From the NCBI GenBank assembly GCA_913019905.1, contig CAJVZD010000018.1:42354-106353 (forward strand): 64,000 bases of DNA, in the 5' to 3' direction. Shown here piece by piece: positions 36,406 to 46,319 of the stretch; within the stretch, counting starts at the first letter, position 1; each line of letters starts with the position of its first letter. Source of the stretch: an uncultured Cellvibrionales bacterium (GTDB lineage: Bacteria > Pseudomonadota > Gammaproteobacteria > Pseudomonadales > Dasaniaceae). Under the pieces are notes generated by a model. It saw only the letters and a list, made by a program, of their open reading frames with translations. It made no database searches and was not told where the DNA came from. The position numbers and the translations under genes were made by a program.

Positions 36406-37170
36406 CGAATTCATGCTGAACGATGCGTACAACGCTCTATGATCGGATAATCGATTCCAGGGCGCGCCCGAAAGCACTTCTGAATCCAGTAAATCCAAAT
36501 TGCGAAAATAAATTCTATCCATCGGGAACATCGGTATTCGTGCAGGAAATGTTTTGGCTAATGTTCCGTTGATACAACTGTAAGCCTCAAAAAAAGAAAG
36601 GTCATCAACCAGACTACGATGTAGTTTGGCACTCCAATCATTAAAATCGCCCGCAACTATTAGCGGAGAATTATTAGGTATTTTTTCTGTTAGGAGTTGC
36701 GTAAGCATTTCTAGCTGTGCTTCTCTCTCCCGCGCAAACAGTCCGAAATGTACGCAAACGACGTTTATACCCAGGGATATTTTCCCATATAGGATTCCTC
36801 TTTGGGAAAACCACCATTGGCTCACGTCCACGTTATCTACATTCAAAAAAGGACTTTTACTCAAAATAGCATTTCCGTGGTGCCCTTTTTGGTAAATTGC
36901 ATTTCTACCATATGCATGATGAGGCCAAACTTCATCGGCCAAATATTCAAACTGTGGATAAATAAACGGATCTCGCTCGGATTTTGTCGATAAAGGCTTT
37001 AGAGATTTTTCTAACCGCTCACCGACAACCTCCTGCAAAAATACCAAATCGGCATCAAGGGTTCGTATTGCGTGTCGCAGTTGCGGGAGTATCGGACGTC
37101 TATTGGGCGCGCTAAAACCTTTATGAATATTGTAGGTACACACTCGAAGCTCTCTGTTCCCTGATTCCAT
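36403..37170 (-). CDS. Endonuclease/exonuclease/phosphatase family protein, YbhP-like
   Basis: 255 residues from ATG 37170, which has GGAG 7 nt upstream; the open frame continues to 37239 inside the preceding gene. EEP fold: YNIHKGFS, FLQEVVGER (metal Glu), the paired VAGDFNDWSA (catalytic Asp-Phe-Asn) and LSDHRALYA (terminal Asp-His). The E. coli homologue YbhP is encoded beside clsB (ybhO), and the same pairing here supports orthology. Likely a phosphodiesterase or nuclease; substrate not established. Confidence 0.88.
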   Translation of the reverse strand: MESGNRELRVCTYNIHKGFSAPNRRPILPQLRHAIRTLDADLVFLQEVVGERLEKSLKPLSTKSERDPFIYPQFEYLADEVWPHHAYGRNAIYQKGHHGNAILSKSPFLNVDNVDVSQWWFSQRGILYGKISLGINVVCVHFGLFAREREAQLEMLTQLLTEKIPNNSPLIVAGDFNDWSAKLHRSLVDDLSFFEAYSCINGTLAKTFPARIPMFPMDRIYFRNLDLLDSEVLSGAPWNRLSDHRALYASFSMNS

Positions 37171-37181
37171 GTACCGCTCCA

Positions 37182-38345
37182 CTACATCCAGTATCGGACA
37201 ATACGTAGAACCCAACCAAATAAGTTTGATCCACGCCACAATGAAATATTTTCTTTACTGAGCTTCTCCGAATTGTCCATGTCCTCTTCCAGCATTGATT
37301 CCAGATGATTAGCCGAATGCGAAGAGGAAAGCACAACATCTACCTCAAGGTCATGATAGAAACTGCGGTGATTGATATTGCTGCTTCCGATTACACACTG
37401 TCCATCAATCAACATACATTTTGCATGTAACATCCCTGTCTTGTAACAGTATATCGAAACACCAATATTCAGCAGATCCGAGTAATAAGTTGAACTCAAT
37501 AGCGGAAATACCGCGATATCTGATCGTGCTGTAACAATTATTCTGACGTCAACATTGCGTGATTTCGCTTTCTTTATCGCTTTAATCACTGAGCCGGAGG
37601 GTGAGAAGTAAGCACTACAAATCCAGACTCGCTGTTTTGCACGACTGATTCTGAAACTGGTAAGACGATTGCTAACGTGTCGTAACTTAATCGAGTTGTT
37701 ACTGCGAAAATACTTTAATCTACTGGGAAAGTTGTTCCGATCTTGGTGAAACCAGACATCATCAAAATTACTGACCAGATGATTGACAGGCCTACCGGTA
37801 AGTCTAACCCCGTAGTCACGCCAGGGTGGACTGTTAGCTAAGTGATCACAAGTAATATTAAAGCTTCCGCACCAGGCGTAGGCGCCATCAACGATGCATA
37901 TTTTTCTATGGTCCCGTTGATTCAGTAAGGATATAAAGTGAAAGAATTTCTGTAATATACCTCCGGTTTTTATCGACCACTGATAATTATCCCAATACCA
38001 CGGCAAGGGATGAAAAATTCTTACTTCAGCATTGGCAGAAAACAACAGCTGGGCAAGTCTCTCGCCATCTCTAGAGGACCCTATTCCGTCGACAACGATG
38101 CGTACTTTTACGCCACGCGCTGCAGCGGCTTTGAGTGCCATCGCAACACGATGTCCAAGTTCATCCAAAGAAAATATGTAAACAGCCAATACAATAGTCG
38201 ATTTTGCACCGTTGATATCCGCGATAAGACGTGCAAAATAATCCGCTGCAGAGCTGAATATACATTCGCTATCCCAACCATCGTCGGGTTCTGTAACCGC
38301 CAATAACTTCGAGTTTTTCGTCGTAAACAAAAGTCGCCTCGACAA
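37182..38345 (-). CDS. clsB: Cardiolipin synthase-like phospholipase D family protein, ClsB type
   Basis: 387 residues with two PLD (HKD) motifs: HRKICIVD with GSFNI, and HAKCMLID with GSSNINHRSF. Such enzymes condense phosphatidylglycerol, or PG with PE, into cardiolipin at the inner membrane. No N-terminal membrane helices, which agrees with ClsB rather than ClsA. The only start giving full length is TTG 38345, without a clear Shine-Dalgarno, so the N-terminus is uncertain. The YbhP-like gene starts 12 bp downstream. Confidence 0.85.
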   Translation of the reverse strand: MSRRLLFTTKNSKLLAVTEPDDGWDSECIFSSAADYFARLIADINGAKSTIVLAVYIFSLDELGHRVAMALKAAAARGVKVRIVVDGIGSSRDGERLAQLLFSANAEVRIFHPLPWYWDNYQWSIKTGGILQKFFHFISLLNQRDHRKICIVDGAYAWCGSFNITCDHLANSPPWRDYGVRLTGRPVNHLVSNFDDVWFHQDRNNFPSRLKYFRSNNSIKLRHVSNRLTSFRISRAKQRVWICSAYFSPSGSVIKAIKKAKSRNVDVRIIVTARSDIAVFPLLSSTYYSDLLNIGVSIYCYKTGMLHAKCMLIDGQCVIGSSNINHRSFYHDLEVDVVLSSSHSANHLESMLEEDMDNSEKLSKENISLWRGSNLFGWVLRIVRYWM

Positions 38346-38471
38346 ACTATTGATCTAATCAAACTAAATAGTAACAGTCGCTTCAACAATTTCTACCCAA
38401 TTAGTCACGCCTCTGTCAAACCGCCTGTCAGTCAAGGTGTTATTCGCCAGAAAATTATCCGGCTTTTAGCT

Positions 38472-38915
38472 CTACTCAATTGTTTCTCGGACCCGGATCG
38501 CCAGAACATCGCAACTGGCGTGATGCAAAACCCCATTAGCTGTCGATCCCAGCAACAGCTTTACGCCATGGCGACCATGGCTACCAACAACGATCAAGTC
38601 ACATTCTTCCTTATCGGCCTTATCGACAATCAAATCGATTGCACGTCCAAAATCGATGGTAATCAAACTCTTGTTCAGACCTAAACTCTCGACTAAATCA
38701 GCCAGTTTTGAGAAAAGCAATTCTCGGATTTTGTCTTCGCTATAGGGAACCACATAATCCGACCATTGACTGTATAAAGTAACGGGATTATCGGTAACAT
38801 GAAGAATCAAAATTTCGGCTTCGTTTGCGGCGGCAATTTCTGCAGCGGCTCGAAGAACCTGTTCTGACTCATCTGACAAATCGACCGCGACTAACACTTT
38901 TCTATACATACTCAT
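38472..38915 (-). CDS. Universal stress protein, UspA family
   Basis: 147 residues, a single Usp domain. YRKVLVAVDLSDESEQVL opens the fold, and the ATP-binding signature G-x2-G-x9-G(S/T) is in GSHGRHGVKLLLGSTANGV. GGAGG precedes the ATG. Upstream is an FNR/Anr-type box with a matching -10, so induction under low oxygen is likely. A tandem Usp gene lies 606 bp away, transcribed divergently. Confidence 0.93.
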   Translation of the reverse strand: MSMYRKVLVAVDLSDESEQVLRAAAEIAAANEAEILILHVTDNPVTLYSQWSDYVVPYSEDKIRELLFSKLADLVESLGLNKSLITIDFGRAIDLIVDKADKEECDLIVVGSHGRHGVKLLLGSTANGVLHHASCDVLAIRVRETIE

Positions 38916-39521
38916 AACAAGCCTCCATAATTATTCAGGAAAATCCGGTTTCTAGTTCTTATACTAGCTAATATTAATGGGGACGCTTTGACCCGCATCA
39001 ACAAATACAGTGGTATTTGGATCAATTTTGCGACATCATAAGGCAGATAGTATGCGGTTTTTTAGAAACTTTAAGCACATGATTTTCCGCCCAATTTGGA
39101 ACGGAGAAAACATACGGCAAGACTCAAGATGGCAGAAAGCCGCACTACGGCCCGCAAGCTATCGGCGGTGATAAGGAACCGACTTTTTCTTACTCAATTT
39201 TATAGCTGTTCATGATGCTTTGGAATCTGTAGGTCACAACTCTCTTTCAGCTGATCTGCAAAAATATGATACGGTTACCCGGACAAACACTATCAGGGGC
39301 ATCCGGAGGGCATTTGATTAGATTTCGTACAACAGTAAATAGCTTGTGCAATTCGCGCAACTGGAACACTAAAATTACGACATTGAATTTGAACGAAAAA
39401 CTAGAAGCGCAAGAATAACGATAGTTAGAGCCCCGAATTCCGTTTATACCGGGAACCAATAGACTACAATATAGCTACAATATAACTACAATCAAGAGTA
39501 TTTGTTACGAGGGTTACCATC
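38916..39521. other. Divergent intergenic region between two usp genes, 606 bp
   Basis: Contains the FNR-type promoter for the left gene (listed separately). For the right gene, GAGGG lies 9 nt before the ATG. I found no second FNR box at correct spacing; a TTTGGATCAA near 39016 is only half-matching. No gene-like frame. Confidence 0.5.
38951..39001 (-). promoter_or_regulatory. FNR/Anr-type promoter of the usp gene
   Basis: TTGATGCGGGTCAA (minus strand, 39001-38988) matches the FNR box TTGAT-N4-ATCAA in 9 of 10 conserved bases. TATAAG at 38963-38958 is a good -10. A start near 38951 would centre the box at about -43, the class II activation position of FNR. Usp genes of Pseudomonas are known Anr targets. 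The site is seen in sequence; the regulation is inferred. Confidence 0.65.
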
Positions 39522-40382
39522 ATGAAAAAAATACTAGTTATCGCCGATCCCTTTAACACCGAACAAATTGCTTATGCCACGGCGCTTAAATTGGCACACT
39601 ACTCTTCATCGAGCGTCCATGTCGCGGCGTTTAGCTATGAGTCAATAAACTCCGACGATCAATCCGCCGAGAATAATTTACAAGATTTGCTTTTACAACA
39701 CCAGACACGATGGTGGGAAGAACGTATTCAAAGCTCTTCTTCAGAACTCAACGTTAGCTACGAAGTGATATGGGAAAAATATATACACGAATGGATAATG
39801 AAGCACTGCAAAGAGAATCATTATGATTTAGTCGTGAAGACGGGCCATCGCAGCGAATCTCCGTTTCATACCCCGACTGACTGGCAACTTTTTCGGGAAT
39901 CAACAGTGCCTATTTATAGTGTTTGCGACGAAGCTCGTAAATCCAAGAAGAACGTTTTGGTCGCCCTTGACATTATGACTGAAGATGATGACAAGCAGGC
40001 CATGAACAAACGATTGCTAGAAGAAGCCTTCCGTTTTTCCGTCCTGACCGGCGCGAACCTACATTGTTGCTATGCAATTAAAATCCCTTCAATTGTTAAA
40101 GAATTAGATCTGATCGATGTGGTAACCCACACTCATCAACAGGAAGATGCGGCTAGGATCACGTGCGAAAAACTGATGGATGAATATGACATTGAAAGTC
40201 AGAATTTACACATAAATGAAGGTACGCCCTGGAAAGTAATCGCCAGTTTATCCCGGAAAATACAGGCCCAATGCATTGTTGTTGGATCGGTTGGACGCAA
40301 GGGGATCCCTGGAAAACTGATAGGAAATACTGCGGAAAAAGTCATTCAACACGCCAAAACTGACTTGCTTGTTCTATCCTAA
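39522..40382 (+). CDS. Tandem universal stress protein, UspE-like
   Basis: 286 residues with two Usp domains, about 1-140 and 145-286. Only the second keeps the ATP signature (GSVGRKGIPGKLIGNTAEK); the first ends in the degenerate KTGHRSESPFHTPTDWQL, as in UspE. GAGGG precedes the ATG. It converges on the GGDEF gene with a 23-bp gap. Confidence 0.88.
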   Translation: MKKILVIADPFNTEQIAYATALKLAHYSSSSVHVAAFSYESINSDDQSAENNLQDLLLQHQTRWWEERIQSSSSELNVSYEVIWEKYIHEWIMKHCKENHYDLVVKTGHRSESPFHTPTDWQLFRESTVPIYSVCDEARKSKKNVLVALDIMTEDDDKQAMNKRLLEEAFRFSVLTGANLHCCYAIKIPSIVKELDLIDVVTHTHQQEDAARITCEKLMDEYDIESQNLHINEGTPWKVIASLSRKIQAQCIVVGSVGRKGIPGKLIGNTAEKVIQHAKTDLLVLS

Positions 40383-40405
40383 ACCCAGAACCTAAACTAA
40401 AAACC

Positions 40406-41122
40406 TTAAACACAGCTTCTGTTTCTGCCCGATTGTTTTGCTCGATACATGGCTTCATCGGCGGCTTTATAAACATCCCAGGCGCCAGTTGTGGTTGTTT
40501 CGGAGCTGGCGACACCGGCAGAAACAGTAACCGATATAGTCTTTCCGTTATCCAAGACCACTTCAGCGCTATTTATTGCCAGACGAAATCGCTCAGACGC
40601 ATTGACGGCTTTATTCAAAGAGCAATTCTCCAGAATAACGCAAATTTCTTCACCTCCAACTCTTGAGGCAATTTCTCCGCTTCGACAAATTTGCCGAACT
40701 GCCTCGCCCACCGACGACAGCACTCTATCGCCAACAAAATGACCATAATTATCATTGATGTCTTTAAAATGGTCTATGTCTAACATAATTAACGATAAGG
40801 TGGTTTCACTGCGAATACTTTGCGCATACGTTTCCAGAAGACGCTCGTGAAAATACCGACCATTGTAGAGCTTCGTTAGCTCATCAACCAGACTCATTTT
40901 GGTCAGTCGTTGCTCTTGACGACCAACAAAAGCACCAAAGCTGGTGATTACAATTGCTGTACCGATAGCTAGATACAAATAAAAACTGAAGTTCTGTTCT
41001 ATATCTTGGAGTAGATCAACGCCAGAGAAATACCGAATGAATGCCCAACCTATCGGCGACCCTGTCGACAAGGTAAATCCTTGCAACGCGCGAACAATGA
41101 CACGACGCCGTTCAAACTCCAT
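40406..41122 (-). CDS. GGDEF-domain protein, putative diguanylate cyclase
   Basis: 238 residues: a short N-terminus, at least one membrane segment (YLYLAIGTAIVITSFGAFVG, about 47-66) and a GGDEF domain from about residue 75 (LTKLYNGRYFHERL, LDIDHFKDINDNYGH). The active loop is GGEEI rather than GGDEF/GGEEF. The position of the inhibitory RxxD site reads RSGE. Substrate-binding Asp and Asn residues are kept, so c-di-GMP synthesis is plausible but unproven. Confidence 0.88.
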   Translation of the reverse strand: MEFERRRVIVRALQGFTLSTGSPIGWAFIRYFSGVDLLQDIEQNFSFYLYLAIGTAIVITSFGAFVGRQEQRLTKMSLVDELTKLYNGRYFHERLLETYAQSIRSETTLSLIMLDIDHFKDINDNYGHFVGDRVLSSVGEAVRQICRSGEIASRVGGEEICVILENCSLNKAVNASERFRLAINSAEVVLDNGKTISVTVSAGVASSETTTTGAWDVYKAADEAMYRAKQSGRNRSCV

Positions 41123-41376
41123 CAGTAAACCTTAATAGTAACACTGCTCATACTACCAAATATCGACAACGCTAAAAACAAGACAATTGTACGTCTGAGC
41201 TCCTAATGCTGAGGGAAAGCGTTCTTTCTCTTTTAAAAATAGTACGCATTCTAGTAAAATCTATTTATTTTCGAGTTTTAGAGTACTAATAGATACGCAA
41301 AGAAAACAGGCTTTCTTTGTATTAACGTTCTAGCAGAAGAAAAAAAAGTTCAAATTACGCACGGAAAGGAGTCAAA

Positions 41377-41982
41377 TTAAGTCCGTTCATTTCTGAGTAT
41401 TCTGGCTTTAACCGGCTTAAAAGAAAGCCGGTGGATGGGCGAGGGTCCAAGCTGTTCCAGCGCAGCCAAATGAACTCTTGTCGGGTAACCTTTATGAGAG
41501 CTAAAACCATATCCCGGATAAACGCTATCAAAAGTAATCATTTCTGTATCTCTTACCACTTTCGCCAGTATTGACGCTGCACTAATCGCTTTTACCCGAC
41601 TATCCCCTTTCACTACCGCTTCAGATGGATAACTCCAGACAGGAAGTTTGTTCCCGTCGACAAGTACATGTTCAGGTTGTGTGCTCAATCCCTCGACCGC
41701 CCGTTTCATAGCAAGCAAACTGGCTTGTAAGATATTAATATCGTCAATCTCTGCAACACTCGCACGAGCAACACACCAACATAAGGCTCTTTGTTTTATC
41801 TCGGCAGAGAGGACATTTCGACGCTTTTCAGTTAGCTTTTTTGAGTCGTCTAAACCTACAATGGGGTTTTTTGGATCGAGGATAACAGCGGCCGCGACCA
41901 CGTCTCCCGCTAAAGGACCTCTGCCCACTTCGTCGACACCAGCCAGCAACCGACCATTGTAAGAAGAATTAAAAGGTTTCAT
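41377..41982 (-). CDS. rnhB: Ribonuclease HII
   Basis: 201 residues. RNase HII cleaves RNA in RNA-DNA hybrids and starts ribonucleotide excision repair. The DEDD catalytic set begins in [12 protein letters not shown]; then [14 protein letters not shown] and the Asp of AKVVRDTEM. It is the last gene of the lpx block, 122 bp after lpxB. In E. coli dnaE follows; here a convergent GGDEF gene does instead. Confidence 0.95.
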   Translation of the reverse strand: MKPFNSSYNGRLLAGVDEVGRGPLAGDVVAAAVILDPKNPIVGLDDSKKLTEKRRNVLSAEIKQRALCWCVARASVAEIDDINILQASLLAMKRAVEGLSTQPEHVLVDGNKLPVWSYPSEAVVKGDSRVKAISAASILAKVVRDTEMITFDSVYPGYGFSSHKGYPTRVHLAALEQLGPSPIHRLSFKPVKARILRNERT

Positions 41983-42104
41983 AAAAACGCGCTCGGCGAG
42001 TGTTCGCTTTCAGGCTATCTAGACGCTGCGCCAATACATATTCGCTAACGTCCAGAACCGGTGTTATCAATGGTAGAATTAAGGCCGGTATTACAACTGG
42101 AGTT

Positions 42105-43286
42105 TTAAGAAGAATAACTGGCTTGATTACTAGCAATCATTAAGAGAAGCACTTCAGCTGCATGGTCGCTAGCGTTGTGTCGTAGCTCTTTATGTATGCT
42201 ATAAAACTGTTTTTCGAGGTGGCTGAGTAGCTCTTCATTTCCCAACCGCTCCAAAATCAACGGACCAAGCACATAGGCCTGAACCTCCTTTTGTAAAATC
42301 TCTGGAACAATTTTTTTTCCAGCAAGTAAGTTGGGTAACGAAATATACGGCAATTTGACTAACCGAGAAATAATAGCATAAGAAAAGGAAGCCATTCGGT
42401 AGGCAACAACCATGGGCTTTGCCAGTAGCAACGCTTCTAGGGTGGTAGTTCCCGAAGCCATTAAAACGACGTCTGCCGCCATCATTACCTTTTGCGACTC
42501 ACCTCGCAACAGCGTTATCGGTAGATCGCCAGCATTATCATTTAGAAGCGCTTGCAACTGTTCATAACGGTCATCGTTCGCCGCGGGAATAACAAATTTG
42601 AGATTGGGTTTTTTCTGTAAACACCATCGTGCCGTGTCTATAAATGCCTGCCCCAGCATTTTCACTTCTCCTCCACGACTACCCGGCATCAGCGCAACCA
42701 TTGTGTCGGTCTGCTCTAAATTTAAATTTCGACGAGACTCTTCTTTTTGTAACTGTTTCTCAGTACGTGCAAGTGGAAATTGATCTGCTAAAGGGTGTCC
42801 AACGAAGGTGACAGGTACGTTGTGCTTTTTATAAAATTGAGCTTCAAAAGGGAATAACGTTAGTATGTGATCAACAGCCCGAGCAATTTTCTTAACCCGG
42901 CCCTGCCTCCACGCCCACACCGAAGGGCTCACGTAGTGAACAGTCAAAACCCCCGCCTTTCGCAACGCTGTTTCCAAATTGAGATTAAAGTCGGGAGAAT
43001 CGATGCCTAGAAAGAGAGAAGGCGGGTTATCGATAAACCGCCTTTTCAGGGATTTTCGAATATTCAGCAACTCGCGAAGACGTTTAAGAGGCTCGATAAA
43101 TCCCATTACAGACAAACGTTCCATCGGAAAGAAACTGCTAAAACCCTGAGCCTGCATTAGTGGCCCACCGACACCTTCAAACTCCGCATCTGGATGTTTG
43201 TTTTTTATCGCTTTAATGAGAGCAGCACCAAGAATATCTCCCGATGCCTCACCAGCAACAATACCAAAGCGTAACTTTGCAGCCAT
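42105..43286 (-). CDS. lpxB: Lipid-A-disaccharide synthase
   Basis: 393 residues, GT19 family. It joins UDP-2,3-diacylglucosamine and 2,3-diacylglucosamine-1-phosphate into the tetra-acyl disaccharide of lipid A at the inner membrane. Visible motifs: GIVAGEASGDILGA, FEGVGGPLMQAQG, SVWAWRQGRVKKI and LMPGSRGGEV. The C-terminal ASGTTTLEALL is the nucleotide-sugar site. It follows lpxA by 57 bp in the order lpxD-fabZ-lpxA-lpxB. Confidence 0.96.
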   Translation of the reverse strand: MAAKLRFGIVAGEASGDILGAALIKAIKNKHPDAEFEGVGGPLMQAQGFSSFFPMERLSVMGFIEPLKRLRELLNIRKSLKRRFIDNPPSLFLGIDSPDFNLNLETALRKAGVLTVHYVSPSVWAWRQGRVKKIARAVDHILTLFPFEAQFYKKHNVPVTFVGHPLADQFPLARTEKQLQKEESRRNLNLEQTDTMVALMPGSRGGEVKMLGQAFIDTARWCLQKKPNLKFVIPAANDDRYEQLQALLNDNAGDLPITLLRGESQKVMMAADVVLMASGTTTLEALLLAKPMVVAYRMASFSYAIISRLVKLPYISLPNLLAGKKIVPEILQKEVQAYVLGPLILERLGNEELLSHLEKQFYSIHKELRHNASDHAAEVLLLMIASNQASYSS

Positions 43287-43343
43287 GAATCAATAATCTC
43301 TTGGGAAGAAAAGCAAACGGATGAACGTTTCTTTACGCGGACG

Positions 43344-44129
43344 TTATCGCACGATTCCTCGTTTCGAAGACTGCAGGGATTCAACTAACAGACCTATTTC
43401 AGAACAATTCTTTTGCATATCGTTCAAGACCTCCAGCGCAGCTTCCGTGGTAAGACCCTGCCGGTAGATAACTTTATAGGCACGGCGGATATCCGCAATG
43501 ACCTCTGCACTAAACCCCCGCCGTTTGAGGCCTTCAACATTAATACTTTTAGCAGCGACAGGATTACCATTAACCGTAACATAGGCAGGAACGTCCTTCC
43601 CTATCACACTGCCCATTCCCGTAAAGCTATGGGCACCAATATGACAATATTGGTGTATCAGGGTAAACCCACTAAGCGTAACCCAGTCACCCAGAATCAC
43701 GTGACCCGCGAGAGCTGTATTATTGACTAGAATACAGTGGTCTCCAACAACTGAGTCGTGCCCGATATGAACATAAGCCATTAGCAAATTTTTATTGCCA
43801 ATAGTCGTTTCCGCTCTATCTTGAATCGTCCCCCGGTGAATAGTTACGCCTTCGCGTATGATATTCTCATTGCCAATAAGCAGCCGGGTTTTTTCACCAT
43901 TATATTTTAGATCGGGTGTATCTTCGCCAATGCTTGAAAATTGGAATATCTTGTTATTCTCGCCAATTTTTGTCGGCCCTTTAATAACAACATGAGACGC
44001 TACCTCCGTACCGTCACCAATTTCCACATCTGGGCCAACCGTTGTCCACGGCCCTATGCTTACGTTTTCGCCTAACTTAGCACTAGGGTCAATAATAGAA
44101 CGCGGATCAATCAAAGCATTATCATTCAC
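43344..44129 (-). CDS. lpxA: UDP-N-acetylglucosamine acyltransferase
   Basis: 261 residues, left-handed beta-helix of hexapeptide repeats. It adds a 3-hydroxyacyl chain from ACP to O3 of UDP-GlcNAc, the first step of lipid A. The catalytic His lies in YVHIGHDSVVGDHCI; NIREGVTIHRGT and TGMGSVIGKDVPAYV are family landmarks; the C-terminus is helical. It starts 27 bp after fabZ. Confidence 0.96.
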   Translation of the reverse strand: MNDNALIDPRSIIDPSAKLGENVSIGPWTTVGPDVEIGDGTEVASHVVIKGPTKIGENNKIFQFSSIGEDTPDLKYNGEKTRLLIGNENIIREGVTIHRGTIQDRAETTIGNKNLLMAYVHIGHDSVVGDHCILVNNTALAGHVILGDWVTLSGFTLIHQYCHIGAHSFTGMGSVIGKDVPAYVTVNGNPVAAKSINVEGLKRRGFSAEVIADIRRAYKVIYRQGLTTEAALEVLNDMQKNCSEIGLLVESLQSSKRGIVR

Positions 44130-44156
44130 AAGTTTCCTCCGTCCTAACTTTGGCCA

Positions 44157-44594
44157 TCAAACTTGTCTATCAGCACATAGAATGGTCGCGGATGCAGCTA
44201 AATTGCCTTCGACATGCGCAGTACAATCAAACTTCCAAATACCGCGTCTATCGGACACATAATTAACCTTTAGGATTAACTGATCACCCGGGACAACCTG
44301 CCGCCGAAATCGAATTTTGTCGGCGCCGGCAAACAAATACACCGAGCCATCCGCCGGTTTTTTGTCTAAGGTTTTGAAGCCCAGAATGCCGGCAGCTTGA
44401 GCCATTGCCTCGACGATCAATACGCCCGGCATTACCGGTAGTTGCGGGAAGTGTCCGTTGAAAAACGGTTCATTAATAGAGACATTTTTACAGGCAACAA
44501 TGGATTCTTTCAGCGTTAACTCGGTAACTCGATCAACCAATAAGAACGGATACCGATGCGGTAAATATTCTCGAATTTCTTGTATGTCCATCAT
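44157..44594 (-). CDS. fabZ: 3-hydroxyacyl-[ACP] dehydratase FabZ
   Basis: 145 residues, hot-dog fold. It dehydrates 3-hydroxyacyl-ACP in fatty-acid elongation and competes with LpxA and LpxD for that substrate. The catalytic His and Glu are in [30 protein letters not shown] is the usual opening. It lies between lpxD and lpxA as in E. coli. Confidence 0.96.
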   Translation of the reverse strand: MMDIQEIREYLPHRYPFLLVDRVTELTLKESIVACKNVSINEPFFNGHFPQLPVMPGVLIVEAMAQAAGILGFKTLDKKPADGSVYLFAGADKIRFRRQVVPGDQLILKVNYVSDRRGIWKFDCTAHVEGNLAASATILCADRQV

Positions 44595-44661
44595 AATGGG
44601 AAGTGCCTCTATTGTTCCGTGGCTTAGTTTAAGTGGAGTATTGAGGGCGCGGTAGTGAGTT

Positions 44662-45705
44662 CTAATTTTTTTCTAGCTTAACCAAACGCCGATAAATATC
44701 GTTTAGTTGGGAAAAACGTACAGCATTTTTTCGCCAGTTTGAAGTCTTCTGCATGATCGTACCGGACGAATAAGAACCTGGCTCGACAATAGATTTATTG
44801 ATAACTGTATTATTTGTGATATGTGTTCCATCGGCAATGGTTAAATGCCCCAATATACTAACACGGCCTGCAATTGTGCAGTTGCGCCCTATTCTAGCGC
44901 TCCCGGCTATCGCAGAACAACCAGCAATCGCGGTATTATCACCAATACTTACGTTGTGGGCGATTTGAACTTGATTGTCAATAATAACGCCGTTTCCAAT
45001 CACCGTGTCATCCAATGCACCTCTGTCTACAGCACTATTCGCTCCAATTTCCACGTTATCGCCGATGATAACTCCACCCAACTGATGAATTTTCACCCAG
45101 CTCCTCTCACCGGGCTTTATGTCCCTGCCCGCCGGAGCAAAACCAAAACCGTCGCTACCAATCACTGAACCACTGTGCAAGATCACTTTTTGACCGATTT
45201 TCACCCCATGGTAAACTGTCACGTTGGCATATAATAAACAGTGGTCGCCTATCGATGAGTCGTCGCCAATGACACAACCGGCACCAACAACCGCCTTTTC
45301 TCCAACCTGTACATCTCTGCCGATAACAGCATTGGCGCCAATACACGCAGACGGGCTCACCTGAGCAGATTTATCGATGACTGCTGACGGATGAATTCCG
45401 GACTCGTACGCGTCGGCAACACTGAACAGACTCGATGCCTGTGCATAACTTAAATAGGGGTTAACGGATACCAAAACACTAGCTGAACAGTGTTCAACCA
45501 TTGTCGGTGCAACAATCACCGCTGAGGCAGTCGTATTCCGAAGGTCTTTAAGATAGCGAGGATTCGCAAGAAAGCTCAACTGTCCCGTTGCCGCTGACGC
45601 GAGAGGTGCTATACCAGTGATCTTGAGGTTCGCGTCCCCTTTACAGTCCAACTTCAGCAATTCTGAAATCTGGCCAAGCGTGAAACTTGGAGACGCGTTA
45701 GTCAT
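44662..45705 (-). CDS. lpxD: UDP-3-O-(3-hydroxyacyl)glucosamine N-acyltransferase
   Basis: 347 residues: an N-terminal uridine-binding domain (about 1-100) with [13 protein letters not shown], then hexapeptide repeats of the beta-helix and a C-terminal helix ([20 protein letters not shown]). It adds the second 3-hydroxyacyl chain in lipid A synthesis. The catalytic His is in [15 protein letters not shown]. It is preceded by skp with a 29-bp gap. Confidence 0.96.
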   Translation of the reverse strand: MTNASPSFTLGQISELLKLDCKGDANLKITGIAPLASAATGQLSFLANPRYLKDLRNTTASAVIVAPTMVEHCSASVLVSVNPYLSYAQASSLFSVADAYESGIHPSAVIDKSAQVSPSACIGANAVIGRDVQVGEKAVVGAGCVIGDDSSIGDHCLLYANVTVYHGVKIGQKVILHSGSVIGSDGFGFAPAGRDIKPGERSWVKIHQLGGVIIGDNVEIGANSAVDRGALDDTVIGNGVIIDNQVQIAHNVSIGDNTAIAGCSAIAGSARIGRNCTIAGRVSILGHLTIADGTHITNNTVINKSIVEPGSYSSGTIMQKTSNWRKNAVRFSQLNDIYRRLVKLEKN

Positions 45706-45734
45706 AAATGTCTTAGCCTGAAGGAAAACGTATT

Positions 45735-46277
45735 TTACTTATTTTCTTCTTTCTGTTTTTCTGCATTCTGATTGAGTCTATCCGTTACTTTAGCAGTGAT
45801 ATCGTTCACCTCTTTCATATATAAAACGGCTGAAGCATTCAGTAACAAATCTATACCTTCATCTTTTGCAACCAGTTGTGCAGCTTGAAATACTATTTGC
45901 TGGTTGTTGCGCACGAGAGCTGTTCGCAACTGTTGTTGGGCGTTGACCAACTGAGTTTGCAATGTTTTACCTTCCGACTCTTTTGACTGAATCAGCTGTT
46001 GTTGAGCCACTTTTTGTTCAGCGCTTAACACGGCCTCATCTCTTTTATAATTTTCTACCAGTTCCTTTAACTCACCTGAAAGCTTTTCGAGCTGTGCTAC
46101 TTTGTCTTTGAACACGGCATTGTCTTGCTCTTTCTTGATTATGTCTTTGGCTATTTCAGTTTGCAATATAGCTCCATCTAAAGACACGACAGCAATCTTT
46201 TCTTGAGCACTTGCCAGTAGTGGGACATTCAGGGCAATTGCCACAATCGCTGTTTTTATCATTTTATTCACAATCAT
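45735..46277 (-). CDS. skp: OmpH/Skp family periplasmic chaperone
   Basis: 180 residues with a signal peptide ([19 protein letters not shown]) and then the OmpH start [19 protein letters not shown]. The centre is a long coiled coil rich in Glu, Lys and Gln (about 40-125), the tentacles of the trimeric chaperone that carries unfolded outer-membrane proteins to BamA. It lies 42 bp downstream of bamA. Confidence 0.92.
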   Translation of the reverse strand: MIVNKMIKTAIVAIALNVPLLASAQEKIAVVSLDGAILQTEIAKDIIKKEQDNAVFKDKVAQLEKLSGELKELVENYKRDEAVLSAEQKVAQQQLIQSKESEGKTLQTQLVNAQQQLRTALVRNNQQIVFQAAQLVAKDEGIDLLLNASAVLYMKEVNDITAKVTDRLNQNAEKQKEENK

Positions 46278-46319
46278 TCTCCAGTATTTAAAAAGTAATA
46301 GTATCAGTGTATTTTTTTC

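Noticed and set aside
39015..39026. Second FNR box (TTTGGATCAA) for the tandem usp gene
   Set aside because: Only one half-site matches and it is about 500 bp from that gene's start.
39247..39459. 70-codon minus frame between the two usp genes
   Set aside because: No homology, no ribosome-binding site, and it lies in a regulatory gap.
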